Source: Hymenopus coronatus
Taxonomy: Eukaryota > Arthropoda > Insecta > Mantodea > Hymenopodidae
Assembly: GCA_030762935.1 (NCBI GenBank)
Contig: CM060883.1
Span: forward strand, 94,423,501-94,487,500
Direction: 5' to 3'
DNA length: 64,000 nucleotides
Made by a program: the position numbers and the translations under genes. The notes under the pieces were generated by a model. It was not told where the DNA came from. It did no database searches and saw nothing but the letters and a program-made list of their open reading frames with translations. Positions 21,051-32,761 of this stretch are shown here, in pieces; position 1 is the stretch's first letter, and each line of letters opens with the position of its first letter.

Positions 21051-21597
21051 TATGCTAATATTAAGTGGTAAAGATGGATTTGGAATAGCACTTTCAGGAA
21101 GAATGAAAGAGCTCCAGGTTTTCACTATGAAAAATAATGCTTTCCTTTACCTTGGCTATAGATAATGTTTTGGGTGTTCATGGGGCAATGTTATGCAACT
21201 GCATAAACATAAATAGGATTTCATATTTGTTACATAATGCAAGCTTAATTATTGGCACAACTCACCATAGTACAATGCTTTTTTAAACCCAGTACTTCAA
21301 GAAACAAAAACTTAACCTTTTCCTCAAGAAACAGAAACTCCAGAGAGAGAGTCAAGTGTCCATGTAAGTTATAAATAGCACTTGAAAGTTGAAAATTCAT
21401 TAGCTATGTAATTTGTCGGAAGGCAAATTTAATTATATTACATTATGATCTGACTGGGGAATTCAATCATACATTACATTAATTTAAACCTGCTTGCTAC
21501 AGATTTAAAACTCAGCAGCTGAAAAAGCACAGATTAACACTACAGATTAATTCTAAACCATACTCTTTATACCACAAAAGTAAATGCTTCTTTTTTA
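21051..21597. other. Intronic spacer
   Basis: No recognisable gene or element between repeat copy 5 and the Tc1-like transposon. Confidence 0.35.
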
Positions 21598-22748
21598 TAC
21601 ATTACTGTTTGTGAAAATTGCAACACCAAAGGAAGCTCATGAATGCAATAAATTTAATACTACAGATTCTGTACATGACTAGTAACAAATGATAAACTTT
21701 TAAATCTATACATAACCTTTGAGTTATTCAGTGTTTGGTGTGGCCTCCATGTGCTGCAATTAGAGCTGCTATAAGCCATGGCATTGAATCAAAAAGGTTC
21801 TGAATATCTGGGCATTGCCCTGCTGAAATGTGACCTGTGGAGATGCCTGAAGCGGGGTTCTACAACCACTTGTAGGTACCGGTTGCTGTTCAAAGTGCCC
21901 TCAATTTGTAGGGGGCAAGATCGGTTGTTGTACCCAATGTCATCCCAAACCATCACACCTGGTCTTTGTGTGCTATACTGCTCAACAATGCAACACTCCA
22001 GGTTGCGCTCACCATGGTACCACCGGACACCTATGCGACCATCACTGTAGGATACATTGAAGTGGGACTCATCCAAAAATACTACATTTTGCTCCTCAGC
22101 ACCCCAGTGGATGGTGTTCATGTGCCCATTACAGTTGGAGGATCTTGTGGCTTCTGGACAATGGAAGCCAATATAATGGCATGTGTGCAACCAGTCCAAC
22201 CTGCAGCAGATGGTGATGAACCGTTTATGTAGACAAGTTCACACCTGTAGAGTCCTCCAGTATTGAGCCAACACTGTGTAAGAAGCTGTACAGTCCATCA
22301 TGGCCATGTGGATAAGATGGCGGTCATCCCGTGCTGTGGCCATCTTCCAAGATCCAGTACCTGCTCTTTGCTGCATATGACCTTCATCTATCCACTGCTT
22401 CCACGCATGCATCACTGTCATGGCAGAATAACCTGTACAAGCCGAAATTTCACAGTATGACAAACCCGCTTCACGGAAACTGATTTTTCTGCCCCATTTG
22501 AACTCACTCACATGCCAATATGGCTCCCTTTGTCGCCGACAAGGCATACTGGTACTCACTTTATTGTTTGACAGTTCTGCACTGACCTTGTTGGACCAAC
22601 ACAACAGGACTCTGCTCGGTCTATCTGTATTCTATCTCTCTGTAAACCTAATTACTTATTGCTTGCACACTCTTCTACACTTCCACCAAGTTTGGAGTTA
22701 TTCGGGAAATTCTTTCTTGATGTTGCAATTTTTACAAACAGCAGTGTA
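21598..22748 (-). mobile_element. Tc1-like transposon, internally deleted
   Basis: Ends CATTACTGTTTGTGAAAATT (21600) and, on the reverse strand from 22746, CACTGCTGTTTGTAAAAATT are inverted repeats of about 26 bp continuing GCAACA. TA flanks both sides (21598-21599, 22747-22748). At 1,147 bp it is shorter than a full Tc1 of about 1.6 kb, and the missing part is the end of the transposase catalytic domain. Confidence 0.85.
21789..22547 (-). pseudogene. Tc1-like transposase, truncated
   Basis: Starts at MPCRRQREPYWHVSEFKWGR (22547). The N-terminal helix-turn-helix is FREAGLSYCEISACTGYSAM, followed by RDDRHLIHMAMMDCTAS. A frame change near 22230 leads to EEQNVVFLDESHFNVSYSDG with the first catalytic Asp (DES) and GVMVWDDIGYN. 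It ends after HFSRAMPRYSEPF, where the IFQQDNARPH block should lie. The second and third catalytic residues are therefore deleted and the protein is dead. Confidence 0.85.
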
Positions 22749-23334
22749 GTTTTGGTAAGGTTGGAAACAGAAATTCCATGAATCACTTGCTTTTTTTTCA
22801 TTAACATTATTGTGATTAATGTTTGTATCAATTGGTGGTGGTGAACTAATTTGAAATTAACATGGGGCTATATTACACTGAATCCTTCTCTCAGGTTATT
22901 CTTCCCCCTGATAATTTTTAGGTTTGGCAAGTCCTGTTTACCTTTATATAGTGTGGAAGGTAGCCTATGATCATCCTTTTAATCTATGAAACAGCATGTT
23001 GTTTTCAATATTTTTCTTTGATACATTTTTTTTAAAGCTTTCCATGTTTGAGATAATACATGATTTTGAGGTAACCTTAATAACATAGGTACGAATATGG
23101 AACTGAAGAAGCATTTAGAATATTATGCAATTTATTAATAAACAATTATTTATTAAGGTAAATAAAACCTTGAAAAACCTAAGTTACACAATTATACTTT
23201 CTTACTTTGTGGATTATAAAACTCTATGAACACCTGATAAGAACACAAGGCTAATCAGAACTTTTTTTAATGTTCTCAAAATAGGCCATTGAGATTGTTG
23301 ATAGTGCGAGCTATACCATGGTTTCTGCTTCATG
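22749..23334. other. Intronic spacer
   Basis: AT-rich, no supported feature between the Tc1-like element and the LINE 3' fragment. Confidence 0.35.
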
Positions 23335-23831
23335 ATCTTCTTCTCCTTCTTGTGTAACAGGCAAGAAAAAGAAGGACTAGCTTGGATGAGAACAGCAACA
23401 ATATTCCTAAGAGAGATAAGAGGCAGTGGAAAAGGAATATGTGAAATGTGTGGTGAGAAAGAAAGTATAGAACATTATTTGATAGAACGCAAGGAACTAG
23501 CAATAAGGAGAAATAAGGTTTGGGAGAAAAAATGGGAGAAAATAGAAGGGAAAATCATAGCTATAAAAATGCTGACAGAAAAGGAAGATAAGAAGATGAG
23601 AAGCATAAGTGGGTTCTTGCAGAAAGCAAGAGAAAAATGGACAAGAACAGTAAGGAGAAGGATAACTAAGATAAAGAGGGAAGGCTTGACAAGAGCTGCT
23701 CGGCAGGCTAATGGCCTGGGTGCCATGCAAACAGAGGTAGCAAGAAGGCAATTAAAACTTGTACATAACAAAATTAGGTTAGAGTAAGAAAAATGTAAAG
23801 TTGTACAAATAAATATTCATTCATTCATTCT
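23335..23831 (+). pseudogene. LINE C 3' end: ORF2 C-terminus and (ATTC)n tail
   Basis: A frame to 23787 carries the zinc-knuckle-like GICEMCGEKESIEHYLIERK, in which the usual final Cys (LIECKEL) is Arg. A Lys/Arg-rich tail follows (KWTRTVRRRITKIKREGLTR) with a stop after LVHNKIRLE. A short 3' UTR with AATAAA leads into ATTCATTCATTCATTC at 23812-23830. This is the last ~0.5 kb of a different LINE family from A and B. The first residues (IFFSFLCNRQ) are flanking sequence. Confidence 0.7.
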
Positions 23832-24430
23832 TGTGCAACATTTCTTTGGTCAACTCCTTCAACATGAGGGAATATGTTTCCTGTATCTAGAACTCTTTAA
23901 CACATGAAAACAAGGTCTTATAATCTATTGCAAAATCTTTCTTGACAAATTCTGCCACAGCTGCTGCATTAGGAAAATATTATATAGGAATTAAACATTC
24001 TAAAAGCAAGAAAGAAAGAAAAAGAGAATAAAAATTATATTAAACTGCAAAATGTATGTCTTTCACTATAAATGAGTACCTAACATTTCAAGATACTCGG
24101 CATTATAAAGTGAGCCATTTGTAACTCATAATTCACAAATGCGAAAACAAGTCATAAGCACAAAAATCAAGTACTTTAAGTTGTGTCTTACAAAGTTGTC
24201 ATATTGTGTAATCTTCATATTTTAATGAAGTAGACTCAACTGAGACAAATTTCATTACCTTATAATAATTGAGTGACTGCAAGTTGGTTTACTTTAAAAT
24301 GCAGAAGATATTTTACCTTTCAACCTCCTCTATAAAATAATTAATAAAGAAAATATTTAAATTTCATAAAATCATTGTTTAAAATAGAGTTAAATTAAGA
24401 AAATATTTCTTTTTTTCTCCAAAAATACTT
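23832..24430. other. Intronic spacer
   Basis: AT-rich sequence with a short GAAA-rich run near 24010. Nothing supported. Confidence 0.35.
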
Positions 24431-25193
24431 TAAAAATCTGATGTGTTCCATCCACATGACTTTCTCTACATCTCTGTAACAAATTATTGTTAAAAAGCTT
24501 AAGCTTTTATTTACTTCATGCTAATTGAGAAAAAACTAGCAGAAATAGTCTTATTATTTGCTTCCTTGTAAGTAGAAGTGAAATAAGGGAGTACCATAGG
24601 CTAAAGTAATAGTCTAAAGCTGGTTGTGACTGAAGTTCCTTTGTATGTATGGACAGGGGTTGACAAATTCCTATATGAGAAAAGTATGCCTTTCAAAGCT
24701 GAAACCAAAAACAAGGAGTATCTCAAAAGCCTTCAACTCCATGACAAAAATGTATATAATATAAATTGTGCATTTTAACATGCTCTACATTTTTTGTGTA
24801 GTAAGTTTTTGTCCGTCTCTTAAGGTTTAGCAGTTCTGCCAAATTCCATAAAATTCATCCAGAATAATGTAGTCTTCAGAGGCTATTCCCAGAAAATTCA
24901 GGATATAAATTGTATTTGTCATGCAAACATCTTTAATACACAACATATTAATTGAAATTGTTAAAGTCATTTTTGAGAAAGTAAATATTTTCAAAAAAGT
25001 TCCATGTAAAGGGTAATTAGGGATTGGGAATTTTCTTGAAAATCTTTGTGTTGTATCTTTCAAAGATACCAAATTTAAATCCCAAGTTTGGTATTCAACA
25101 TTTTTTTGTTTTGTTTTTGAGCTATGCTGTCCCCACGCATACATGCACACACACACGCACACACATGGACTTTTTTCCAAAAATGCTTTTTTT
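24431..25193 (-). mobile_element. 0.85-kb interspersed repeat, copy 6, inverted and head-truncated
   Basis: The only inverted copy. On the minus strand it starts abruptly within CCAAAAAAAGCATTTTTGG, so the palindromic head is missing. It then has a CA/GT run (25144-25166), the shared middle blocks and the tail TGATGTGTTCCA (24437-24448). It joins a mariner transposase at 25193. Confidence 0.8.
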
Positions 25194-26057
25194 GGGAAGA
25201 GCTGGAAGCCTGACGGAGCCATATCAGATGAATAGATTGGGTGTGGCAAAAATTCATACCTTAATTCATGTAATTTTGTCATGGCGTTGGCACATGTGTG
25301 TGGACACGCACTGTCTTGATGGAAGATGACTATCTTCCTTGCTAAACCTGGCCTTTTTTCCCGTATATTTTGTTGTAATTGCTCCATGAGGTTAACATAG
25401 TGCCCTCCAGTAACTGTTTGCCCACCGGAGAGATAATCTACAAACAGAATCCCCTTCATCAGAAAACTGATGCTGTGACCTTTCTGTCTGAAAGAATTGC
25501 CTTTGCTTTCTTTGGTGGGAGAATCAGCATGCTTCCTCTGTTTTGTCTGTAGTTTCGACTCTGGGGTATAGTAGTGCACCCAAGTTTCAGCTGTGGTCAC
25601 AAACCGGTGCAAAAAATCTTGTTCATTGCTCCTAAAATGGGCCAAGCATTGTTGCCATACTTCCATTCTCATGCGTTTTTGGTCCAGTGTCAAGAGTCAT
25701 GGCACCCATCTTGAAGATAATTTTTTCATATCTAATTCTTCAGTCAAAATGAGATATAACCTTTCAGATGACATCTGGTAAGCTTGAGCAATTTCATGCA
25801 CTTTCAATCAGTGATCCTCCATTACCATTTTGTGCACTTTTGCAATGATCTCTGGGGTAGTGACACATCTTGGGCAGTCACCTTGCAGACTATCATCTAA
25901 GCTCTCCTGACCAAATTTAAATTTGTTTGTCCACTTGGCAACAGTTGAATATGAAGGAGCAGTCCAGTGTATTTAGAAAATCGGCATGAATGGCCCTCGC
26001 TTTCATACATTTCTTTACAAAATACTTAAACACGGCTTGATTCTGGATTCTTTCCAT
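25194..26057 (-). pseudogene. Mariner transposase B, 3'-truncated
   Basis: Reading begins MERIQNQAVFKYFVKKCMKA (26057). DNA-binding and linker parts follow with stops, including TTPEIIAKVHKMVMEDH and LYLILTEELDMKKLSS. The catalytic half is open from 25693: VTTAETWVHYYTPESKLQ, where the first catalytic Asp (normally TDETW) is Ala; KIVIFHQDSACPHTC with the second Asp; and HPIYSSDMAPS with the third. It ends at FQLFP, where repeat copy 6 begins, and the frame runs on into that repeat to 24827. The resulting 288-residue frame is a chimera. Confidence 0.82.
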
Positions 26058-26589
26058 CTTTGCAAATCACTATGCAGGAACAACAAAAGAGCGCATCTTC
26101 CCAGAACACTGATGTGACACGTGTTTACAGCAACAGTCACATGAACAACTCACTTCTCGTGGTGAGTCCGAGGACTTATCAAACCTCACTCGTAGCTTTA
26201 GCTTCCTTTTGATACTTGCTGTGCCAGCGAATACTATTGCACATTACAAGTCTCCCATTGAAACTGAGCTGACCAGGGATTATTCTCTTCTTTTTACACC
26301 TAGCAGAGATGTGGCAACAAACTTCTAGAAGCAGTAGCTTGCGTCAAACTCATGCAGATGTAACAATGCACAGGCTTTGATATTAAAGACTCATGTGAGT
26401 CCACTCATGCAGGTGTCAATCAGCAATCCGAGCAGTGATTATGGCCTCAAGGCATAGTTGCAGTAGTATTACAATGTAAGTTTATTATAGCTTAGCATTT
26501 GTTTTCTACTGCATAGCGTGTATTTATTTATGATTTGTATGTGTTAACACATTTTCTGAGTGGACTCTCAATAATGTACACAATGGTGA
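26058..26589. other. Spacer between transposase relics
   Basis: No clear terminal inverted repeat of mariner B is visible here. Nothing else recognised. Confidence 0.3.
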
Positions 26590-27465
26590 AATTGACCCAC
26601 ATTTAATATTTTTCACTGACAAGGCTTGTTCCACCTTCATCGATATGAGTGTACATAAAATAAATGAATACAATTTTGCCCCTTTGTTTTTAGAGGATTA
26701 ACAGACAGGGATGATTTTGCCTTTTTTCAACAAGACTCTGCAACAGTTCATACAGCCAATCTTTTGATGAGAACAATTGAGGGGTTCAGCGCAACAGTGG
26801 TCTAACCCAGAAAAAGATTTGCGCCACACTAATAAAATTGTTAGGTATATCTCAACATTATGTTAACAGAACTCAATGTGCTGTTGTGTAATAATCTGGA
26901 AAAGTGTCAGTGAACAATCAGTTTGATTAAAATTAGGTTTTTTGTTATTCTCAAAGAAACCAGGTGTGTTTAACTGAGTTATGCTCCATTTCTTAAAAAA
27001 ATGGGTTAGACCACTGTTGCACTGACCCCCTCAATTGCAAATGTGCTTCACGACAGAATTATTAGTAGAGATTTGTGGCCCACTCAGTCCCCTGACGTAA
27101 CCCCCTGTGCTTTCTATCTCAGGAGTAGCTTGAAGCATAAAGTGTACAATACAAACCCACAAACCCTGGAAGAATTAAAATAAAATATCTGGCAGGAAAT
27201 TGCCAGTATTTCTCAACATGAACTACGGCAAATGATGGATAGTTTCCTAAAGAGGTGCCAAAAATGTATCGACAATGGCAGTGGCCAGTTCCAGCATCTC
27301 CTTTAATAACATTGGTAAGTAAAGATTTTAAAAGAAGTTTTAAAAATGTTGCATGGTTTCATCCACGCTTTTCTATGATAGCGACAGACAGCAACCAGCG
27401 CCTAGGGCATGGTAGGAAAAATATTGTGCAGCTAGTTGAGACGTTTTTAGATCACCCGGTACATA
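26590..27465 (+). pseudogene. Tc1/mariner-superfamily transposase relic (FFQQDSATVHTAN type)
   Basis: Plus-strand reading: HLIFFTDKACSTFIDMSVHK (first Asp), then after an internal deletion FAFFQQDSATVHTANLLM (second Asp). A MITE interrupts (26779-27032). It resumes with ANVLHDRIISRDLWPTQSPD and VTPCAFYL (third Asp), KHKVYNTNPQTLEELK, and a natural-looking end FLKRCQKCIDNGSGQFQHLL with TAA at 27304-27306. ACGTTTTTAGATCACCCGGTA at about 27440-27462 may be its 3' inverted repeat. A second relic of the same family is at 46590-47235. The frame at 27255-27590 is a shadow. Confidence 0.78.
26775..27036. mobile_element. 254-bp MITE inserted in the transposase relic
   Basis: Inverted repeats of about 30 bp start GAGGGGTTCAGCGCAACAGT at 26779 and, on the reverse strand, GAGGGGGTCAGTGCAACAGT at 27032, both continuing GGTCTAACCCA. 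AATT flanks both sides (26775-26778, 27033-27036). Removing the element and one AATT restores LLMRTI-ANVLHDRI in frame. Confidence 0.85.
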
Positions 27466-27731
27466 CACACTATGTGCTCATCTTATCTTGGGCACTAGAT
27501 TTATGGGGAAGCAAGGGCCAGTTGGAAGAAGAAAGGTCACCAACCTGTCATACCGCAATGTTGTCTACCAAAGAAAGTTTCATTCTTTGAAGCCCTTAGA
27601 CATTATGGTGAATACAATTTCTAATTTACCACGAGCTAGCTGAATTATTAAATGAAACAATGCACACTTCAAAGGGCCTGAACTCTGGGATCTAAAGATG
27701 GAATTAAAGCTTACCTTTGAAGCCACTATGA
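27307..27731. other. Spacer before mariner C
   Basis: Contains the possible 3' terminal repeat of the preceding relic at about 27440-27462. Otherwise nothing recognised. Confidence 0.3.
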
Positions 27732-28971
27732 GAGTGGTCTAAAAAGTTTCTGACCTAATAAAGATACAAGACATTTTTTCAGAACTTTTTATTTTTCAAC
27801 ATAGTCTCCTTGTAACTCTACACACTTTTCCCAGCGATGCTCCCATCTCTGTAGCCCGTCCAAATAGTACTCGGTGTTTTTCTCTGCAAAACAATTGTTC
27901 ACGAAGGTGATTGCCTCTTCATTTGACAAACATCTTTGTCTTCCGAGCGCAATTTTCAGATGAGGGAACAAAAAGAAGTTGCTTGGAGCTAGATGTGGTG
28001 AGTAAGGCGGATGGGCAAGCAGTTCATACCATAATTCGTAGATTTTCACCATTGCAACTGTTGAGATGTGAGAAGGTGCTTTGTCTTCGTGAAACAGGAT
28101 TTTCTTTTTCCGCAAGTTCTGCCTTCAGCTTGTCAAATAATGATGCCTAGTATGCTCCTCTAATAGTTTTTCCTTTTTGAAGATAATTGATTAAAATAAC
28201 TCCATGACTATCTCAAAAAACAGTACCATCACTTTCCTAGCCAAAAAAACATGTTTTGCTTTTTTTGGAGCCGGTTCCCCCTTTGCAGTCCACTGTTTGG
28301 ACTGTATTTTTGTTTTGGGCGTATAATGGTGTATCCAAGTTTCATCTACAGTAATTAATCGGCGCCAAAACTCGGATTTATTGCACTAAACTGTGCTAAC
28401 AGAGAGTTGGAAGAACTCATTTTTGGTCAAACGTGAGCAAACACAGCTACCAACACGCGGACAGCTTTCTCATGTCTAAATGTTAATTTAATATGTGACA
28501 AACACGTTTTTTTCACATGCTCATACCCTCTGCTATCTCTCTCTTGGTGGTCGTCTAGCACCATTTGGTGAACTTTGGCGATGGTTTCGTCGGTAGTTGC
28601 AGTTTTTGGACGTCCCGAAAGTTCGTCTCCCAAGCTTTTACAGCGATGTTTAAATTCAGCTGCCCAAAATTTCACTGTGGTAAATGATGGTGCAGAGTCT
28701 TCATACACAGAATCAAACTCATCTTTGATTTGCATTAGTGTATTACCTTTCAAAAACAAATATTTAATGACAGCTTGATTTTTTGATTTTGTCCAGTTTC
28801 ATAAAAACACTCACATCAACTCACTCAAACGAATGTTACATAACAACTGAGTGTCCAAAATGGCTGAAACTTTGGTGAGTAAATGTCAACAGATGAGCAA
28901 CAAAATTCACTAGCTTTTATTTACAAGTGCTGCCATCTTCATGCTGAGGTTGTAAACTTTTCAGACCACCT
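27732..28971 (-). mobile_element. Mariner transposon C, 1.24 kb
   Basis: Ends GAGTGGTCTAAAAAGTTTCT and, reversed at about 28971, GGTGGTCTGAAAAGTTTACA are mariner-type inverted repeats. The single gene is on the minus strand. The flanking TA duplication is not obvious, so the exact borders are within a few bases. Confidence 0.8.
27789..28800 (-). pseudogene. Mariner transposase C, decayed
   Basis: N-terminal part (28427-28759): FLKGNTLMQIKDEFDSVYED, APSFTTVKFWAAEFKHRCKS and GRPKTATTDETIAKVHQMVL. Middle (about 28280-28400): TVDETWIHHYTPKTKIQSKQ with the first catalytic Asp, in another frame. C-terminal part (27789-28115): KKILFHEDKAPSHIS (second Asp), HPPYSPHLAPSNFFLFPHLK, where the third catalytic Asp (SPDLAPS) is His, and the natural end HRWEKCVELQGDYVEK. 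Frameshifts plus the Asp-to-His change make it inactive. Confidence 0.85.
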
Positions 28972-29083
28972 TTGTGTATATTATACTTCATATCTCAATA
29001 TTGTCCCTCTGGTCTCCTACTGAATGAAGACTAGGGAGCTGAGTGCACAAGAAAAGGTACCATCATACATGCACACATACTTA

Positions 29084-29109
29084 ATGTACATATATATATA
29101 TATATATAT
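29084..29109. repeat. (AT)n microsatellite
   Basis: A short ATATAT run immediately beside the left edge of mariner relic D. Confidence 0.8.
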
Positions 29110-29440
29110 GAGGATGAGTCAATAAAACTGGATAGAGGCAACAATAATCAAAGTAACTACCTGAAATTTATTGTACTTCTCGACATAATCACTCTGTACA
29201 TTGAGACCTTTATTCCATGTCTTTTCAAGTCCTTGAACATGGGTGACCAAAAAGTCACAGCCAACAAGTAGCCTCTAGGATTATGCCATCATCAGTTTCG
29301 AAGTGACAGCCACCAAAATTACCTTTTAGAGGCCCGAAAAGGTCTAAATCACTGGGGGCTAAGTTAGAACTGTATGATAGATGTTCCAATGGTTCTCAAC
29401 TAAATGTTGGTAAGAGCTCTTGTGTTAATGTTGCTGAGTG

Positions 29441-32400
29441 AGGGCAGGCATTATCAGGAGTCCAGGTTGCCTGTTGGAGTTCCAGCAGAATGGTGCAGTC
29501 TCACAGTGAGGGCAGGCATTGTCAGGAGTCCAGGTTGCCTGTTGGAGTTCCAGTAGAATGGTGCAGTCTCACAGTGAGGGCAGGCATTGTCAGGAGTCCA
29601 GGTTGCCTGTTGGAGTTCCAGTAGAATGCTGCAGTCTCACAGTGAGAGCAGGCATTTTCAGGAGTCCAAGTTGCCTGTTGGAGTTCCAGCAGAATGGTGC
29701 AGTCTCACAGAGAGAGCAGGCATTTTCAGGAGTCCAGGTTGCCTGTTGGAGTTCCAGCAGAATGGTGCAGTCTCACTGTGAAAGCAGGCATTGTTAGCTG
29801 CCTGTTGGAGTTCCAACAGAATGGTGTTAGCTGCCTGTTGGAGTTCCAGCAGAATGGTGCAGTCTCACTGCGAGGGCAGGCATTGTTAGCTGCCTGTTGG
29901 AGTTCCAGCAGTATGCTGCAGTCTCATTGTGAGGGCAGGCATTGTTAGTTGTCTGGTGGAGTTCCAGCAGAATGGTGCAGTCTCACAGTGAGGGCAGGCA
30001 ATGTTAGCTGTCTGTTGGAGTTCCAGCAGAATGGTGCAGTCCCACTGTAAGAGCAGGCATTGTTAGCTGTCTGTTGGAGTTCCAGCAGAATGGTGCAGTC
30101 CCACTGTAAGAGCAGGCATTGTTAGCTGTCTGTTGGAGTTCCAGCAGAATGGTGCAGTCCCACTGTAAGAGCAGGCATTGTTAGCTGTCTGTTGGAGTTC
30201 CAGCAGAATGGTGCAGTCTCACAGTGAGGGCAGGCATTGATAGCTGTCTGTTGGAGTTCCAGCAGAATGGTGCAGTCCCACTGTAAGAGCAGGCATTGTT
30301 AGCTGCCTGTTGGAGTTCCAGCAGAATGGTGCAGTCTCACTGAGAGGGCAGGCATTGTTAGCTGCCTGTTGGAGTTCCAGCAGAATGGTGCAGTCTCACA
30401 GTGGGGGCAGGCATTGATAGCTGTCTGTTGGAGTTCCAGCAGAATGGTGCAGTCTCATTGTGAGGGCAGGCATTGTTAGCTGCCTGTTGGAGTTCCTGCA
30501 GAATGGTGCAGTCTCACAGTGAGGGCAGGCATTGTTAGCTGCCTGTTGAAGTTCCAGCAGAATGATGCAGTCTCACTGTGAGAGCAAGCATTGTTAGCTG
30601 CATGTTGGAGTTCCAGCAGAATGGTGCTGTCTCAGTGTGACAGCAGGCATTGTTAGCTGTTTATTGGAGTTCCAGCAGAATGGTGCACTCCAACTGTGAG
30701 AGCAGGCATTGTTAGCTGTCTGTTGCAGTTCCAGCAGAATGGTGCACTCCAACTGTGAGAGCAGGCATTGTTAGCTGCCTGTTGGGGTTCCAGCAGAATG
30801 GTGCAGTCTCTCTGTGAGAGCAGGCATTTAGCTGTGTGTTGGAGTTCCAGCAGAATGGTGCACTCTCACTGTGAGAGCAGGCAATGTTAGCTGTCTGTTT
30901 GAGTTCCAGCAGAATGGTGTTAGCTGTCTGTTTCAGTTCCAGCAGAATGGTGCAGTCTCACTGTGAGGGCAGGCATTGTTAGCTGCCTGTTGGAGTACCA
31001 GCAGAATGGTGCAGTCTCACAGTGAGAGCAGGCATTTTCAGGAGTCCAGGTTGCCTGTTGAAGTTCCAGCAGAATAGTGCGGTCTCACAGTGAGGGCAGG
31101 CATTGTTAGCTGCCTGTTGGAGTTCCAGCAGAATGGTGCAGTCTCACTGTGAGGGGGGGCATTGTTAGCTGCCTGTGGGAGTTCCTGCAGAATGGTGCAG
31201 TCTCACTGTGAGGGCAGGCATTGTTAGCTGCCTGTTGGATTACCAGCAGAATGGTGCAGTCTCAGAGTGAGAGCAGGCATTTTCAGGAGTCCAGGTTGCC
31301 TGTTGAAGTTCCAGCAGAATGGTGCGGTCTCACAGTGAGGGCAGGCATTGTTAGCTGCCTGTTGGAGTTCCAGCAGAATGGTGCAGTCTCACTGTGAGGG
31401 GGGGGCATTGTTAGCTGCCTGTTGGAGTTCCTGCAGAATGGTGCAGTCTCACTGTGAGGGCAGGCATTGTTAGCTGCCTGTTGGAGTTCCAGCAGAATGG
31501 TGCAGTCTCACTGTGAGGGCAGGCATTGTTAGCTGCCTGTTGGAGTTCCAGCAGAATGGTGCAGTCTCACTGTGAGGGCAGGCATTGTTAGCTGCCTGTT
31601 GGAGTTCCAGCAGAATGGTGCAGTCTCACTGTGAGGGGGGGCATTGTTAGCTGCCTGTTGGAGTTCCTGCAGAATGGTGCAGTCTCACTGTGAGGGCAGG
31701 CATTGTTAGCTGTCTGTTGGAGTTCCAGCAGAATGGTGCAGTCTCACAGTGAGGGCAGGCATTGTTAGCTGTCTGTTGGAGTTCCAGCAGAATGGTGCAG
31801 TCTCACTGTGAGGGGGGGCATTGTTAGCTGCCTGTTGGAGTTCCAGCAGAATGGTGCAGTCTCACTGTGAGGGCAGGCATTGTTAGCTGTCTGTTGCAGT
31901 TCCAGCAGAATGGTGCAGTCTGATTGTGAGGGCAGGCATTGTTAGCTGCCTGTTGGAGTTCCAGCAGAATGGTGCAGTCTCACAGTGAGAGCAGGCATTG
32001 TTAGCTGTCTGTTGGAGTTCCAGCAGAATGGTGCAGTCTCACAGTGAGAGCAGGCATTGTTAGCTGTCTGTTGGAGTTCCAGCAGAATGGTGCAGTCTCA
32101 CAGTGAGGGCAGGCATTGTTAGCTGTCTGTTGGAGTTCCAGCAGAATGGTGCAGTCTCACAGTGAGGGCAGGCATTGTTAGCTGTCTGTTGGAGTTCCAG
32201 CAGAATGGTGCAGTCTCACTGTGAGAGCAGGCATTTTCAGGAGTCCAGGTTGCCTGTTGGAGTTCCAGCAGAATGGTGCAGTCTCACTGTGAGAGCAGGC
32301 ATTTTCAGGAGTCCAGGTTGCCTGTTGGAGTTCCAGCAGAATGGTGCAGTCTCACTGTGAGAGCAGGCATTTTCAGGAGTCCAGGTTGCTTATTGGAGTT

Positions 32401-32761
32401 CCAGCAGAATGGTGCAATCTCACAGTGAGAGCAGGCATTTTCAGGAGTCCATGTTGCCTGTTGGAGTTCCAGCAGAATAGTGCAGTCTCACAGTGAGAGC
32501 AGGCATTTTCAGGTGTCCAGGTTGCCTGTTGGAGTTCCAGCAGAATGGTGCAGTCTATCATTGAGGGCAGGCATTGTCAGGAGTCCAGGTTGTCTGTTGG
32601 AGTTCCAGCAGAATAGTGCAGTCTCACTGTGAGGGCAGGAATTGTGAGGAGTCCAGGTTGCCTGGTGGAGTGCCAGCAGAATGGTGCAGTCTCACAGTGA
32701 GGGCAGACATTGTTAGCTTCCTGTTGGAGTTCCTCAGAATGGTGCAGTCTCACTGTGAGAG
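29441..32761. repeat. 59/68-bp minisatellite, about 50-55 units
   Basis: Core GTTGGAGTTCCAGCAGAATG then GTGCAGTCTCAC(A/T)GTGAG and GGCAGGCATT. Two unit lengths alternate in blocks: 68 bp with CAGGAGTCCAGGTTGCC at both ends of the array, and 59 bp with GTTAGCTGCC or GTTAGCTGTC through the middle. Short 1-2 bp indels and G-run variants occur (near 31150, 31400, 31640, 31810). All open frames inside are by-products of the repeat. Confidence 0.95.

Noticed and set aside
27255..27590. 111-residue + ORF
   Set aside because: Out-of-frame reading over the end of a transposase relic (true end KCIDNGSGQFQHLL).
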